Shown piece by piece: positions 37,832-46,501 of a stretch of DNA of 64,000 nt. The DNA is taken from the NCBI RefSeq assembly GCF_965279545.1, contig NZ_OZ257250.1, forward strand, positions 496,001-560,000. The letters run 5' to 3'. The stretch's first letter is position 1; every line of letters starts with the position of its first letter. A program made the translations under genes and the position numbers. The notes under the pieces are model-generated. The model was not told the origin of the DNA. It ran no database searches and worked only from the letters and a program-made list of their open reading frames with translations. The DNA comes from Methylibium sp965279545. GTDB lineage: Bacteria; Pseudomonadota; Gammaproteobacteria; Burkholderiales; Burkholderiaceae_C.

Positions 37832-38959
37832 TCAACCGCCGATGTAGCTCATCTCGACCCGGGGTTGTGACGCTGCCGCGCCAGAGTCGCTGCCGCGCAG
37901 TTCGGAGTAGCGGTCGTCGCGCTGCTCCCAGATGGCGGCCAGGGCTGCAGCAATCTGCCGGTCGTCGTAGCCGGCCGGGTCGCGCAGCAGGGCGCGCAGG
38001 TCGTGGCCGCGCTGTGCGAACAGGCAGAGGTAGAGCTTGCCCTCGGTCGACAGCCGGGCGCGATTGCAGTCGCCGCAGAAGGCGTGCGTGACGCTGGAGA
38101 TCACGCCGATCTCGCCGCGGCCGTCGGCATAGCCCCAGCGCTCGGCGGTCTCGCCGGGGGCGCTGGGCTCCAGCGCGCACAGCGGGAAGACCTCGTGCAG
38201 GCGTTGCACCACCTGCGCCGACGGCAGCACCTCGTCCATGCGCCAGCCGTTCGTGATGCCGACGTCCATGTACTCGATGAAGCGCAGCACGACCCTGCCG
38301 CCGAAGTGGTCGCGGAAGAAGCGCGCCATCGGCACGATCTCCTGGTCGTTGCTGCCGCGCTTGACCACCATGTTGACCTTGATCGGCGCCAGCCCCGCGG
38401 CGATCGCGGCCTCGATGCCGGCCAGCACGTCGGCGACCGGAAAATCGACGTCGTTCATGCGGCGGAACACGGCGTCGTCGAGCGCGTCGAGGCTGACGGT
38501 CACGCGCCGCAGCCCGGCGTCCTTCAGCGCCACCGCCTTGCGCGCGAGCAGCGAGGCGTTGGTGGTCAGCGTGAGGTCGAGTGGCTCGCCATCGGGCGTG
38601 CGCAGTGCGGCCAGCTGCCCGACCAGGATTTCGAGGTTCTTGCGCAGCAGCGGCTCGCCGCCGGTCAGGCGGATCTTGTGCACGCCGTGCAGCGTGAACA
38701 GGTGGGCGAGCCGCGTGGTTTCCTCGAAGCTCAGCAGTTCGCTGTGGGGGAGGAAGCGGTGGTCCTTGTCGAACACTTCCTTGGGCATGCAGTAGCTGCA
38801 GCGGAAGTTGCAGCGGTCGGTGACCGAGATGCGCAGGTCGTGCAGCGGACGACCGCGACGGTCGCTCAGCAGACCGCTCGGCACCGGGGCGTGGACAGGC
38901 ACCACCGGCCGGGCGGCGAGCTGCCGGTGGTCGATCAGGGGGATGCTGCGTTCGGCCAT
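37832..38959 (-). CDS. moaA: GTP 3',8-cyclase MoaA
   Basis: Radical SAM enzyme of 375 residues that starts molybdopterin synthesis by converting GTP to 3',8-cyclo-GTP. The SAM [4Fe-4S] ligands are Cys50, Cys54 and Cys57 in DRCNFRCSYCMP; the C-terminal cluster ligands lie in FCGDCNRARLSTEGKLYLCL. The protein ends with the conserved diglycine in MSYIGG, needed for activity in studied MoaA. First gene of the moaA-mobA-GNAT-moeA unit; the NlpC/P60 gene lies 43 bp upstream on the same strand. Confidence 0.96.
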   Translation of the reverse strand: MAERSIPLIDHRQLAARPVVPVHAPVPSGLLSDRRGRPLHDLRISVTDRCNFRCSYCMPKEVFDKDHRFLPHSELLSFEETTRLAHLFTLHGVHKIRLTGGEPLLRKNLEILVGQLAALRTPDGEPLDLTLTTNASLLARKAVALKDAGLRRVTVSLDALDDAVFRRMNDVDFPVADVLAGIEAAIAAGLAPIKVNMVVKRGSNDQEIVPMARFFRDHFGGRVVLRFIEYMDVGITNGWRMDEVLPSAQVVQRLHEVFPLCALEPSAPGETAERWGYADGRGEIGVISSVTHAFCGDCNRARLSTEGKLYLCLFAQRGHDLRALLRDPAGYDDRQIAAALAAIWEQRDDRYSELRGSDSGAAASQPRVEMSYIGG

Positions 38960-39002
38960 GCGGCATTGTGCCGCGGGAGGAAGGCGCGTTCGCGCAAACG
39001 GG

Positions 39003-39710
39003 TCAATGCCCGGTGGCCGTCAGCGAGGAGTTCAGCGCGGTCGCGCCGACGGCGATCGCGGGTTGCAGCGCCGGCACGGTTGCAGGCAGCGTCGGCGGCG
39101 TCGGGGCGGTGCCGATCGCATCGGCCGGTTGCGGTGCACGGCGCGCGCCGTTGTAGCGCTTGCTCCAGTAGGCCACGCGCATGTCCTCGACGCGCACCTT
39201 GCCGCCGGTGCGCGGTGCGTGGATGAACTTGCCATCGCCGACGTAGATGCCCACGTGCGAGAACGCCGTGCGCAGGGTGTTGAAGAACACCAAATCGCCG
39301 GGCTTGAGTTCGTCGCGATTCACATCGAGCAGTCCGGGCGCCTTCGCCTGCTCGTTCGAGCGGCGCGGCAGCACCAGCCCGACACTGGCTTCGAACACAT
39401 GGCGTGTGAAGCCGCTGCAGTCGAAGCCCTGCTCGGCGGTCTCGCCGCCGCGGCGGTAGCGCACGCCCAGGAAATTCATGGCCGAGAGGACCAGGTCGGA
39501 CGTCCAGTCGGAAGCCCGCGCGCGCACCTGTTGCGCGAGCGAGGTGTCGCCCGCCTGTGGGTCGATCAGGCCGCGCTCGGTGAGGAAGCGGGTGACGGCG
39601 TCCGCGGTCGGTTCGCCGCCCGGCTCGGCGTTCGCAACGCCGCCCGCCAGGCACAAGGCCAGCGAAACGACAGCTGGCAACAGCCGCAGTCTTCCGGGCG
39701 AACGGGTCAT
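39003..39710 (-). CDS. Secreted NlpC/P60-family peptidoglycan peptidase
   Basis: A 235-residue exported hydrolase with a signal peptide ending at about ANA28. The NlpC/P60 domain (about 70-190) has the catalytic Cys in EQGFDCSGFTRHVFE and His in TAFSHVGIYVGDGKFIHAP, preceded by LGVRYRRGGETAE. It should cut peptide bonds in cell-wall stems. The last 40 residues are Ala/Pro/Thr-rich without a recognised domain. It lies upstream of moaA but its function is unrelated, so shared transcription is uncertain. Confidence 0.92.
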   Translation of the reverse strand: MTRSPGRLRLLPAVVSLALCLAGGVANAEPGGEPTADAVTRFLTERGLIDPQAGDTSLAQQVRARASDWTSDLVLSAMNFLGVRYRRGGETAEQGFDCSGFTRHVFEASVGLVLPRRSNEQAKAPGLLDVNRDELKPGDLVFFNTLRTAFSHVGIYVGDGKFIHAPRTGGKVRVEDMRVAYWSKRYNGARRAPQPADAIGTAPTPPTLPATVPALQPAIAVGATALNSSLTATGH

Positions 39711-39831
39711 GGGCGCGAAGATAGCGGGCGCCGCTGCATTGCGTCAAGGCGGAAACTTCTTGTTTCACAAGCACTTAGCGCGCTTTTTCGGTCGATCGCT
39801 GGCCGAGGCGCGGTTCGGTTCGAGGGGGTAC

Positions 39832-39860
39832 TTGAAAAATGTAGACGATCGGTCTAATCT
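39832..39860 (+). promoter_or_regulatory. Promoter and TetR-type operator of the acuR-like gene
   Basis: TTGAAA (39832-39837), a 17-bp spacer and TAATCT (39855-39860) form a good sigma-70 promoter. TAGAC (39842-39846) and GTCTA (39852-39856) are an inverted repeat with a GATCG centre that overlaps the -10. The ATG begins 6 nt after the -10, so the transcript should be leaderless. The TAGAC-GTCTA layout is typical of operators of NemR/AcuR-like TetR regulators, so self-repression is likely. Confidence 0.75.
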
Positions 39861-39866
39861 CGTGCC

Positions 39867-40529
39867 ATGCCCGTCGCCGCACCCGCCCCTGCCCGCTCAT
39901 CCTCCGCGGCTGCTCGGCGCAGCCATGCCGAACGCGGCGAGGCCCGTGAAGACACGCGGACCCGGCTGGTGCGCGCCGGCATCGAGACGGTGCTCGAACG
40001 CGGCTGGGCGGCCAGTGGCGTGGACACGATCCTGCGCGCGGTCGGCGTCCCGAAAGGATCGTTCTATCACTACTTTCCCAGCAAGGACGACTTCGGCTAC
40101 GCGGTGCTGGAGGGCTACCAGGCCTTCTTCCTGAAGCGACTCGGGCGCTGCTTCGGCGGGGACGTTCCGGGGCGCTGCCTGCGCGAGCAATTCGACGCCT
40201 TCCTGGCCGAATCGCTCGACGGCATGGCGCGCCACGGCTGGCGGCGCGGCTGCCTCGTCGGTGCGTTGGGCCAGGAACTGGGCGGACTGCACGAGGGCTT
40301 TCGCGGGCGCCTGCTGGCATCGCTCGACGCATGGGGCGAGGTGCTGGCTCGCGCGATCGCGGCGGCACAGGCGCGCGGCGAGGTGCGCCCCGGACTCGAT
40401 CCCCGCCAGACCGCACGCGGCTTCTGGGCCGCGTGGGAGGGCGCTGTGCTGCGCGCCCGTCTTGCACGCGATGGTGGGCCGCTGGAGGCGGCTGTCGCCG
40501 ATTTCCGGCGGCTCGTCGCGCCCGACTGA
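39867..40529 (+). CDS. TetR-family regulator, AcuR-like
   Basis: A 220-residue repressor with an N-terminal TetR helix-turn-helix (ASGVDTILRAVGVPKGSFYHYF, about 50-71) after an Ala-rich leader of about 28 residues. The ligand domain contains GWRRGCLVGALGQELGG, which occurs in AcuR-type regulators that sense acrylate or acryloyl-CoA-like compounds. It lies 44 bp upstream of acuI in the same direction, the acuR-acuI pairing known from acrylate and DMSP degraders. A palindrome in its own promoter suggests it represses both genes. Confidence 0.85.
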   Translation: MPVAAPAPARSSSAAARRSHAERGEAREDTRTRLVRAGIETVLERGWAASGVDTILRAVGVPKGSFYHYFPSKDDFGYAVLEGYQAFFLKRLGRCFGGDVPGRCLREQFDAFLAESLDGMARHGWRRGCLVGALGQELGGLHEGFRGRLLASLDAWGEVLARAIAAAQARGEVRPGLDPRQTARGFWAAWEGAVLRARLARDGGPLEAAVADFRRLVAPD

Positions 40530-40573
40530 TCGGTCGCCATCCACCGCGACGATTCATTCACGAGGAGACAGAC

Positions 40574-41554
40574 ATGTTCAAGGCGCTGGTGCTCGACAAG
40601 AGCGAGGGTTTCCGCGCCGAGGTGCGCGAGGTCGAAGACAGCTTCCTGCCGGACGGCGACGTCACCGTGGCGATCGACTACTCCACCCTCAACTACAAGG
40701 ACGGCCTGGCGATCACCAACCGTCTGCCCGTCGTGCGCAGCTGGCCTATGGTCGCCGGCATCGACGGCGCGGGCACGGTGATCGAGAGCACCCACCCCGA
40801 CTGGAAGGCCGGCGACCGTGTCGTGCTGAACGGCTTCGGTGTCGCCGAGGTGCACAAGGGCTGCCTGGCCGGCAAGGCACGGCTCAAGGGCGACTGGCTG
40901 GTGCGGCTGCCCGATGCCTTCACGCCCCGGCAGGCGATGGCGATCGGCACGGCCGGCTACACCGCGATGCTGAGCGTGCTGGCGCTGGAGCGCTACGGCA
41001 TCCAGGCGGGCGATGGCGAGGTGCTGGTGACCGGCGCGACCGGCGGAGTCGGCTCGGTGGCGGTGGCGCTGCTGCACAAGCTGGGTCATCGCGTCGTCGC
41101 GGCCACCGGCAAGGCCAGCGAGGCGGCCTACCTGAAACAGCTCGGCGCCGAGTCGGTGATCGACCGCGCCGAGCTGAGCGCGCCCGGCAAGCCGCTGCAG
41201 ACCGAACGCTGGGCCGCAGTGGTCGACGCGGTGGGCAGCCACACGCTCGTCAACGCCTGTGCGCAGACGCGCTACGGCGGTGCCGTGACCGCCTGCGGCC
41301 TGGCGCAGGGCGCCGACCTGCCGGGCACGGTGATGCCCTTCATCCTGCGCAGCGTGGCGCTGCTCGGCGTGGACAGCGTGATGGCGCCGCTGGCGCTGCG
41401 CCAGCAGGCCTGGGCGCGCCTCGCGAAGGATCTGGACCCCGCGCTGCTGCAGTCGATGACCACCGAGATCGGCCTCGACGAGGCCATCGATGCCGCCGCC
41501 CGGCTGATGCGCGGCGAGGTGCGTGGCCGCATCGTGGTGCGCACGCAGGGCTGA
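40574..41554 (+). CDS. acuI: Acryloyl-CoA reductase (NADPH), AcuI/YhdH family
   Basis: A 326-residue medium-chain dehydrogenase/reductase that lacks zinc ligands, as expected for the AcuI/YhdH group. It reduces toxic acryloyl-CoA to propionyl-CoA with NADPH. Visible motifs: YSTLNYKDGLAITNRLPVV, GIDGAGTV, and the nucleotide-binding VTGATGGVGSVAVALLHKLG. Acryloyl-CoA comes from acrylate, DMSP or 3-hydroxypropionate metabolism; no DMSP lyase gene is present in this window. A GAGGAGAC site precedes the ATG. A strong inverted repeat spans the stop codon. Confidence 0.92.
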   Translation: MFKALVLDKSEGFRAEVREVEDSFLPDGDVTVAIDYSTLNYKDGLAITNRLPVVRSWPMVAGIDGAGTVIESTHPDWKAGDRVVLNGFGVAEVHKGCLAGKARLKGDWLVRLPDAFTPRQAMAIGTAGYTAMLSVLALERYGIQAGDGEVLVTGATGGVGSVAVALLHKLGHRVVAATGKASEAAYLKQLGAESVIDRAELSAPGKPLQTERWAAVVDAVGSHTLVNACAQTRYGGAVTACGLAQGADLPGTVMPFILRSVALLGVDSVMAPLALRQQAWARLAKDLDPALLQSMTTEIGLDEAIDAAARLMRGEVRGRIVVRTQG

Positions 41555-41573
41555 GTGCGTACTCTCAGCCCTG
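41546..41573. terminator. Bidirectional terminator hairpin between acuI and the HpaB-family gene
   Basis: CAGGGCTGAG (41546-41555) and CTCAGCCCTG (41564-41573) form a perfect 10-bp stem with an 8-nt loop. The stem includes the stop codons of both convergent genes. No T-run is evident, so function rests on hairpin strength and position. Confidence 0.55.
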
Positions 41574-43199
41574 CTGCCGCGTCGACGCCGGCAGCACCAC
41601 CATCACCGGCTGGCCCGGCACGGTGCAGCCGGTGTCGCAGCAGCGGCCCGGCTGGCGGTTCCGCGTGATCGCGCGCGTCTCGTCATGCAGCACGCCGCGG
41701 TCGAGCAGCCGTTCGACCAGCTCCACCTTGCTGCCGACGGGATAGTTGCGCCAGATCTCCTGCTTCAGCGCGGCCGGCGAGCCGCCGCCGTGCAGGCTGA
41801 TCACCGAATACCAGCCGCCCTGGTAGGAGGCGGTCAGGTCCTCGATGAAGCGCGCGACCTCGATGCGCTTGTCGTAGGGCACCGTCGGGTTGGCGCGCAG
41901 CACCTCGGACAGCGTGGCTGCGGTGGCCGGGTTGTGGTCCTCGTCGGGGCCGGGCAGCGCGACGATCAGGCCGCCCGACACCTCGTGCGCCAGGCGGTGC
42001 ATGTCGTAGATCTGGGTCGACATCAGCAGCTTGCCGATGTTGCTGAACACCGGCTCGGGCATGAAGCTGCCGCTGTACGGATCGGCCGTGCCGTACACGC
42101 TGGCGGCCACGCCGCAGGCGAAGAAGCCCTCGGTGATCTTGATCAGCTCGACCATCGGCTCGCGCAGGTTGCTCTTCTCGCCGGGATCGAAGCCGTTGGC
42201 CTCGCACATCAGCGCGCCGGCGCCGATCAGCAGGTCGCCGAAGCCGGCGCGCGCGGCGATGCAGCTGTGGCGGTGGTGGGTGGCGTAGCTGTAGGTCAGC
42301 ACGCCGCTGTGCTCCCACTCGCCGTCCTGGCCGGCGTAGAACACGCGCTCCCAGGGCACGAACACGCGGTCGAAGATCACCACCGCGGTCGCCTGGCCGT
42401 AGCGGCGCGAGAACAGCGCGGCACCGTGCTCGAGCTTGTCGCCCGGCCGTCCGGCCGGGCGCGACACCAGCGTCATGCCCGGCGCGTCGATCGGCACCGC
42501 GCAGCAGACTGCGAAATCGGCGTCCTCCACGCCCATGTTGCGCCCGGGCATGACCAGCAGCTCGTGCAGGTAGGGCGCGCCGGTCACGATGGCCTTGGTG
42601 CCCGAGATGACGATGCCCTTGCCGTTGCGCTCGACCACGTGCACATAGGTGTCGGGGTGGGCCTGCTGGTGCGGCCGCTTGCTGCGGTCGCCCTTGGCGT
42701 CGGTCATCGCGACGCCGAGGCTCAGGTCCTCGTCCTGCACGCGCGCCAGGTAGGCCTGGAAGCGGGCGCGGTGCTCGGTGCCGCCCTTGGCGTCGTCGAG
42801 GCGTGCGCTGACCTGGGCGATGCCGTTCAGCGCATCGTGCATCAGGTAGCGCTGCGCGCAGCCGGTCTCCTGGCACAGCAGGCGCACGGCCTCGAGCTTG
42901 TTGAGCAGGTCGCCGGCCGACTCGTTGACGTGCGCCATGCGGTTCACGGTGAGGCCGCGGCCCGATTGCACGGCCAGCGCCAGCGGGGCCATCGCCGGGT
43001 CGCGGGCGAAGTCGTAGGTGTAGGCGAGGGCGTTGACGCCCGGGCGCAGCGACGGCGCATCGGCCACCGAGTCGACCAATTGCCCATCGACGTAGACCGT
43101 CGGCTTGTAGCGGCGCAGCGAGTCGCGGTAGTCGGCGCCGGACATCAGCGTGGCCGGGCGGGCCGGCGGGGCGAGGGCGGTGGATTGCGGTGCGTTCAT
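41565..43199 (-). CDS. 4-hydroxyphenylacetate 3-hydroxylase (HpaB/PvcC) family flavoprotein
   Basis: A 544-residue member of the HpaB family, which includes FADH2-dependent aromatic monooxygenases and the related 4-hydroxybutyryl-CoA dehydratase. Family blocks: SGADYRDSLRRYKPTVYVDG at the N-terminus, GTKAIVTGAPYLHELLVMPG (FAD-binding region), FDRVFVPWERVFYAG, and THHRHSCIAARAGFGDLLIG. In my recollection of dehydratases a cluster-ligand Cys aligns about eight residues after the second His of HHR; here that position is Ala, so a monooxygenase or other activity is likelier. A Cys-rich C-terminal tail (RCCDTGC) is unexplained. GTGGAGG precedes the ATG. Divergent from a TetR gene across a palindromic operator. 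Confidence 0.82.
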   Translation of the reverse strand: MNAPQSTALAPPARPATLMSGADYRDSLRRYKPTVYVDGQLVDSVADAPSLRPGVNALAYTYDFARDPAMAPLALAVQSGRGLTVNRMAHVNESAGDLLNKLEAVRLLCQETGCAQRYLMHDALNGIAQVSARLDDAKGGTEHRARFQAYLARVQDEDLSLGVAMTDAKGDRSKRPHQQAHPDTYVHVVERNGKGIVISGTKAIVTGAPYLHELLVMPGRNMGVEDADFAVCCAVPIDAPGMTLVSRPAGRPGDKLEHGAALFSRRYGQATAVVIFDRVFVPWERVFYAGQDGEWEHSGVLTYSYATHHRHSCIAARAGFGDLLIGAGALMCEANGFDPGEKSNLREPMVELIKITEGFFACGVAASVYGTADPYSGSFMPEPVFSNIGKLLMSTQIYDMHRLAHEVSGGLIVALPGPDEDHNPATAATLSEVLRANPTVPYDKRIEVARFIEDLTASYQGGWYSVISLHGGGSPAALKQEIWRNYPVGSKVELVERLLDRGVLHDETRAITRNRQPGRCCDTGCTVPGQPVMVVLPASTRQQG

Positions 43200-43232
43200 G
43201 GCGGGCCTCCACGGGCGTGATAGGTTGAAAAA

Positions 43233-43247
43233 TTGAACAGTGTTCAA
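43233..43247. promoter_or_regulatory. TetR operator between HpaB-family gene and TetR gene
   Basis: TTGAAC (43233-43238), AGT, GTTCAA (43242-43247): a perfect inverted repeat in the 75-bp divergent region. It overlaps the likely -35 zone of the TetR gene, whose -10 is TATATT (43263-43268), 6 nt before its ATG, and a promoter facing the HpaB-family gene. Expected to be bound by the adjacent TetR protein. Confidence 0.72.
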
Positions 43248-43274
43248 ATAATTGATCGACTGTATATTCGAGCG

Positions 43275-43976
43275 ATGCCGAAATCAACCGCCTTGCCCAC
43301 CACCGAGCGGGGAATGCGCCAACGCGCCGTGGCCGATGCCCGCCGCGCGCTGGTGCTCGATGCCGCACGGTCCGCCTTCTTCGAGCTCGGGCTCGAACGC
43401 GCCAGCGTGCGCGAGATCGCCCGGCGCGCCGGCTACACGCCGGGCGCGATCTACAGCTACTTCGCGAGCAAGGAAGAGATGTACGGTGCCTTGCTCGGCG
43501 AGTCGCTGGAGCGCCTGAACGCGAGCGTGGCCGCGCCGTCGCCGGTGGCCGCTCGCCGCGGCGAGCCGGCCGAGGTGGCGGTGCTGCGCGCCTCGGCGAA
43601 CGCCTTCTTCGGCTTCTACCGCGAGAACCCGCGCGACCTCGATCTCGGCTTCTACCTGTTCCAGGGCCTGCAGCCGCGTGGCCTGACGCCGGAACTCAAC
43701 GAACGCCTCAATGCCCGGCTGCGCGATGCGCTGGCACCTGCCGAGCGGGCACTGCAGCGTCTGGGCCTCGAGGCCCGGGACGCACTGGCCGAAGTGACCG
43801 CACTGTTCGCGCACACTGTGGGCCTGCTGCTGCTGAGCCACACCGGGCGCATCCGCATGTTCCACCAGGAGTCCCAGGCCCTGTTCGACCGCTATCTCGA
43901 CGCGCTGGTCGAACGCGTCTTGCGCGGCGCTGCAGCGGTGCTGCAGCCTGCAAGCCGGACAAGGAGAGCCCCGTGA
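43275..43976 (+). CDS. TetR-family transcriptional regulator
   Basis: A 233-residue repressor. Helix-turn-helix ASVREIARRAGYTPGAIYSYFASKEEMYGALL near residues 45-76; an all-helical ligand domain follows. Ligand unknown. The start was set at MPKSTALPTTERG; an earlier in-frame ATG lies inside the operator. It is divergent from the HpaB-family gene and runs into an isochorismatase-like gene with overlapping stop and start codons, so it probably controls both directions. Confidence 0.88.
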   Translation: MPKSTALPTTERGMRQRAVADARRALVLDAARSAFFELGLERASVREIARRAGYTPGAIYSYFASKEEMYGALLGESLERLNASVAAPSPVAARRGEPAEVAVLRASANAFFGFYRENPRDLDLGFYLFQGLQPRGLTPELNERLNARLRDALAPAERALQRLGLEARDALAEVTALFAHTVGLLLLSHTGRIRMFHQESQALFDRYLDALVERVLRGAAAVLQPASRTRRAP

Positions 43977-44539
43977 TGAATGCGATCGATGCCCAAGCCA
44001 GCACGCTCGTGCTGGTCGACTACCAGGCGCGCCTGATGCCGGCCATCGACCGCGGTGCCGAGGTCGTCGCAGAGGCCGGCCGCCTCGCCGAAGCGGCGCG
44101 GTTGCTGGGGGTGCGCGTGGTGGGAACCGAGCAAAACCCGCAGGGGCTGGGTCCCGGGGTCGAACGTCTGCGTCAGGTCTGCGAAAGTACGCTGTCGAAA
44201 ATGCACTTCGACGCCTGCATCGATGGTCTGCCGGAGATGTTGCGGGACCACGGCAGTGTGCCGGGCGACGTGGTGATCGCCGGTTGTGAAGCGCACGTGT
44301 GTCTGTTGCAGACGGCGCTGGGGCTGCTGCGGGCGGGGCATCGCGTGTGGGTGGTCGCTGCGGCCTGCGGTTCGCGCAAGCCGAGCGATCACGAGTTTGC
44401 GATGCAGCGCTTGCGCCAGGCCGGTGCGGTGGTCGTGAGTACCGAGATGGTGGTGTTCGAGTGGCTGCATTCGTGCCGTCACCCGCGATTCAAGGAGGTG
44501 CTCGAGCTGCTGAAGACACCGGTGGCCCGGGCGACCTGA
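43976..44539 (+). CDS. Isochorismatase-like cysteine hydrolase
   Basis: A 187-residue hydrolase with the catalytic triad of the family: Asp15 in LVLVDYQARL, Lys75 in STLSKMHFDAC and Cys109 in EAHVCLLQTALGL. The VVGTEQNPQGLG segment matches the YcaC/ISOC1-like branch, whose substrates are mostly unknown amides. AAGGAG (43961-43966) precedes both GTG 43973 and ATG 43976; I prefer the ATG. Overlaps the TetR stop codon by one base; prpE follows after 27 bp. Confidence 0.9.
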   Translation: MNAIDAQASTLVLVDYQARLMPAIDRGAEVVAEAGRLAEAARLLGVRVVGTEQNPQGLGPGVERLRQVCESTLSKMHFDACIDGLPEMLRDHGSVPGDVVIAGCEAHVCLLQTALGLLRAGHRVWVVAAACGSRKPSDHEFAMQRLRQAGAVVVSTEMVVFEWLHSCRHPRFKEVLELLKTPVARAT

Positions 44540-44566
44540 CAGAACGACAAAACAGGAGACAAGCGC

Positions 44567-46462
44567 ATGGACTACGCCGCGTTCTACCGTCGCTCGATCG
44601 ACGACCCGCAGGGTTTCTGGGCCGAGCAGGCGCAGCTGATCGACTGGCACCGCCCGTTCGATCAGGTGCTCGACGACAGCAATCCGCCGTTCGCGCGCTG
44701 GTTCGTCGGCGGCCAGACCAACCTGTGCCACAACGCGGTGGACCGCCATGCCGCGCAGCGCCCCGACGCCAATGCGCTGATCTGGGTCTCCACCGAGGTC
44801 GAGCAGGAGCGCGTCTACAGCTTTGCCGAACTGCAGCGCGAGGTCGAGCGCATGGCGGCGGGCCTGATCGAGCTGGGCGTGGGCCAGGGCGACCGGGTGC
44901 TGATCTACATGCCGATGATTCCCGAGGCGGCGTTCGCGATGCTCGCCTGCACGCGCATCGGCGCCATCCATTCGGTGGTGTTCGGCGGCTTCGCCAGCGT
45001 GAGCCTGGCCAGCCGCATCGACGACGCCGAGCCCAAGCTCATCGTCAGCGCCGACGCCGGCAGCCGCTCGGGCAAGGTGGTGCCTTACAAGCCGCTGCTC
45101 GACGAGGCGATCCGCCTCGCCAGGAACAAGCCCGAGAAGGTGCTGATGGTCGACCGTGGCCTGGCGCCGATGCAGGCGGTCGACGGCCGCGACGTCGACT
45201 ACGCGGCGCTGCGCCAGCGCCACCTCGACAGCCGCGTGCCCTGCACCTGGGTCGACGCCACGCACCCGAGCTACACGCTCTACACCAGCGGCACCACCGG
45301 CACGCCCAAGGGCGTGCAGCGCGACACCGGCGGCTACGCCGTCGCGCTGGCCGCGAGCATGAAGCACATCTACCTCGGCAACGCCGGCGAGACCTACTTC
45401 TCCACCAGCGACATCGGCTGGGTGGTGGGCCACAGCTACATCGTCTACGGGCCGCTGATCGCCGGCATGGCGACCATCATGTACGAGGGCCTGCCGATCC
45501 GCCCCGATGCCGCCATCTGGTGGAGCCTGGTCGAGAAGTACAAGGTCACCGCGATGTTCAGCGCGCCGACCGCGGTGCGGGTGCTGAAGAAGCAGGACCC
45601 CGCGGCGCTCAAGAAACACGACCTCAGCTCCCTGCGAGCGCTGTTCCTGGCCGGCGAGCCGCTCGACGAGCCGACCGCGCAGTGGATCGCCGACGCGTTG
45701 GGCGTGCCGATCGTCGACAACTACTGGCAGACCGAGTCCGGCTGGCCGATCCTGAGCATCGCCAACGGCGTGCAGCACCAGCCCAGCAAGTTCGGCAGCC
45801 CCGGCATCCCGACCTACGGCTACAAGGTCAAGCTCGTCAGCGACAGCACCGGCGAGGAACTGCTCGGCGCCAACGAGAAGGGGGTGGTCGTGATCGAAGG
45901 CCCGCTGCCGCCCGGCTTCATGCAGACCGTGTGGCGCGACGACGCGCGCTTCGTCGACACCTACTGGAAGAGCGTGCCGGGCAAGATGGTCTACAGCACC
46001 TTCGACTGGGGCATCCGCGACGAGGACGGCTACTACTTCATCCTCGGCCGCACCGACGACGTGATCAACGTCGCCGGCCACCGGCTCGGCACCCGCGAGA
46101 TCGAGGAGAGCATCTCCAGCCACGCCAACGTGGCCGAGGTCGCCGTCGTCGGCGTGGCCGACCAGCTCAAGGGCCAGGTGGCCATCGCCTTCGTGGTGCC
46201 GAAGGATGCAAAGGGCCTCGACGAGCCGGTTGCGCGCCTCAAACTCGAGGGCGAGATCATGAAGACGGTCGACAACCAGCTCGGCGCCGTGGCGCGGCCG
46301 GCCCGGGTCCATTTCGTGACGACGCTGCCCAAGACGCGCTCGGGCAAGCTGCTGCGCCGCGCCCTCCAGGCCGTGGCCGAAGGCCGCGACCCGGGTGACC
46401 TGACGACCATCGAGGACCCGACGGCGCTGCAGAACATCCGCGAGCTGCTGGGTCGCACCTGA
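44567..46462 (+). CDS. prpE: Propionate-CoA ligase PrpE
   Basis: A 631-residue acyl-CoA synthetase that activates propionate to propionyl-CoA through propionyl-AMP. It has the ACAS N-terminal block (YAAFYRRSIDDPQGFWAEQA), the P-loop TLYTSGTTGTPKGV (about 239-252), the PrpE-like ISTSDIGWVVGHSYIVYGPL segment in the form TYFSTSDIGWVVGHSYI, the hinge RTDDVINVAGHRLGTREIEE, and catalytic Lys in KTRSGKLLRR. With acuI nearby, two routes feed propionyl-CoA from this locus, although they are not in one operon. A perfect palindrome starts at the stop codon region. Confidence 0.93.
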   Translation: MDYAAFYRRSIDDPQGFWAEQAQLIDWHRPFDQVLDDSNPPFARWFVGGQTNLCHNAVDRHAAQRPDANALIWVSTEVEQERVYSFAELQREVERMAAGLIELGVGQGDRVLIYMPMIPEAAFAMLACTRIGAIHSVVFGGFASVSLASRIDDAEPKLIVSADAGSRSGKVVPYKPLLDEAIRLARNKPEKVLMVDRGLAPMQAVDGRDVDYAALRQRHLDSRVPCTWVDATHPSYTLYTSGTTGTPKGVQRDTGGYAVALAASMKHIYLGNAGETYFSTSDIGWVVGHSYIVYGPLIAGMATIMYEGLPIRPDAAIWWSLVEKYKVTAMFSAPTAVRVLKKQDPAALKKHDLSSLRALFLAGEPLDEPTAQWIADALGVPIVDNYWQTESGWPILSIANGVQHQPSKFGSPGIPTYGYKVKLVSDSTGEELLGANEKGVVVIEGPLPPGFMQTVWRDDARFVDTYWKSVPGKMVYSTFDWGIRDEDGYYFILGRTDDVINVAGHRLGTREIEESISSHANVAEVAVVGVADQLKGQVAIAFVVPKDAKGLDEPVARLKLEGEIMKTVDNQLGAVARPARVHFVTTLPKTRSGKLLRRALQAVAEGRDPGDLTTIEDPTALQNIRELLGRT

Positions 46463-46479
46463 GCGGCCGGCCGCTCAGG
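46458..46479. terminator. Perfect 22-bp palindrome between convergent prpE and lysE-type gene
   Basis: CCTGAGCGGCC (46458-46468) directly followed by its reverse complement GGCCGCTCAGG (46469-46479). The prpE stop codon (TGA, 46460-46462) is inside. It can form a strong GC hairpin on both transcripts, so a bidirectional terminator is likely. Confidence 0.6.
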
Positions 46480-46501
46480 CGGGCCCCGGCGGCCACGGGC
46501 G

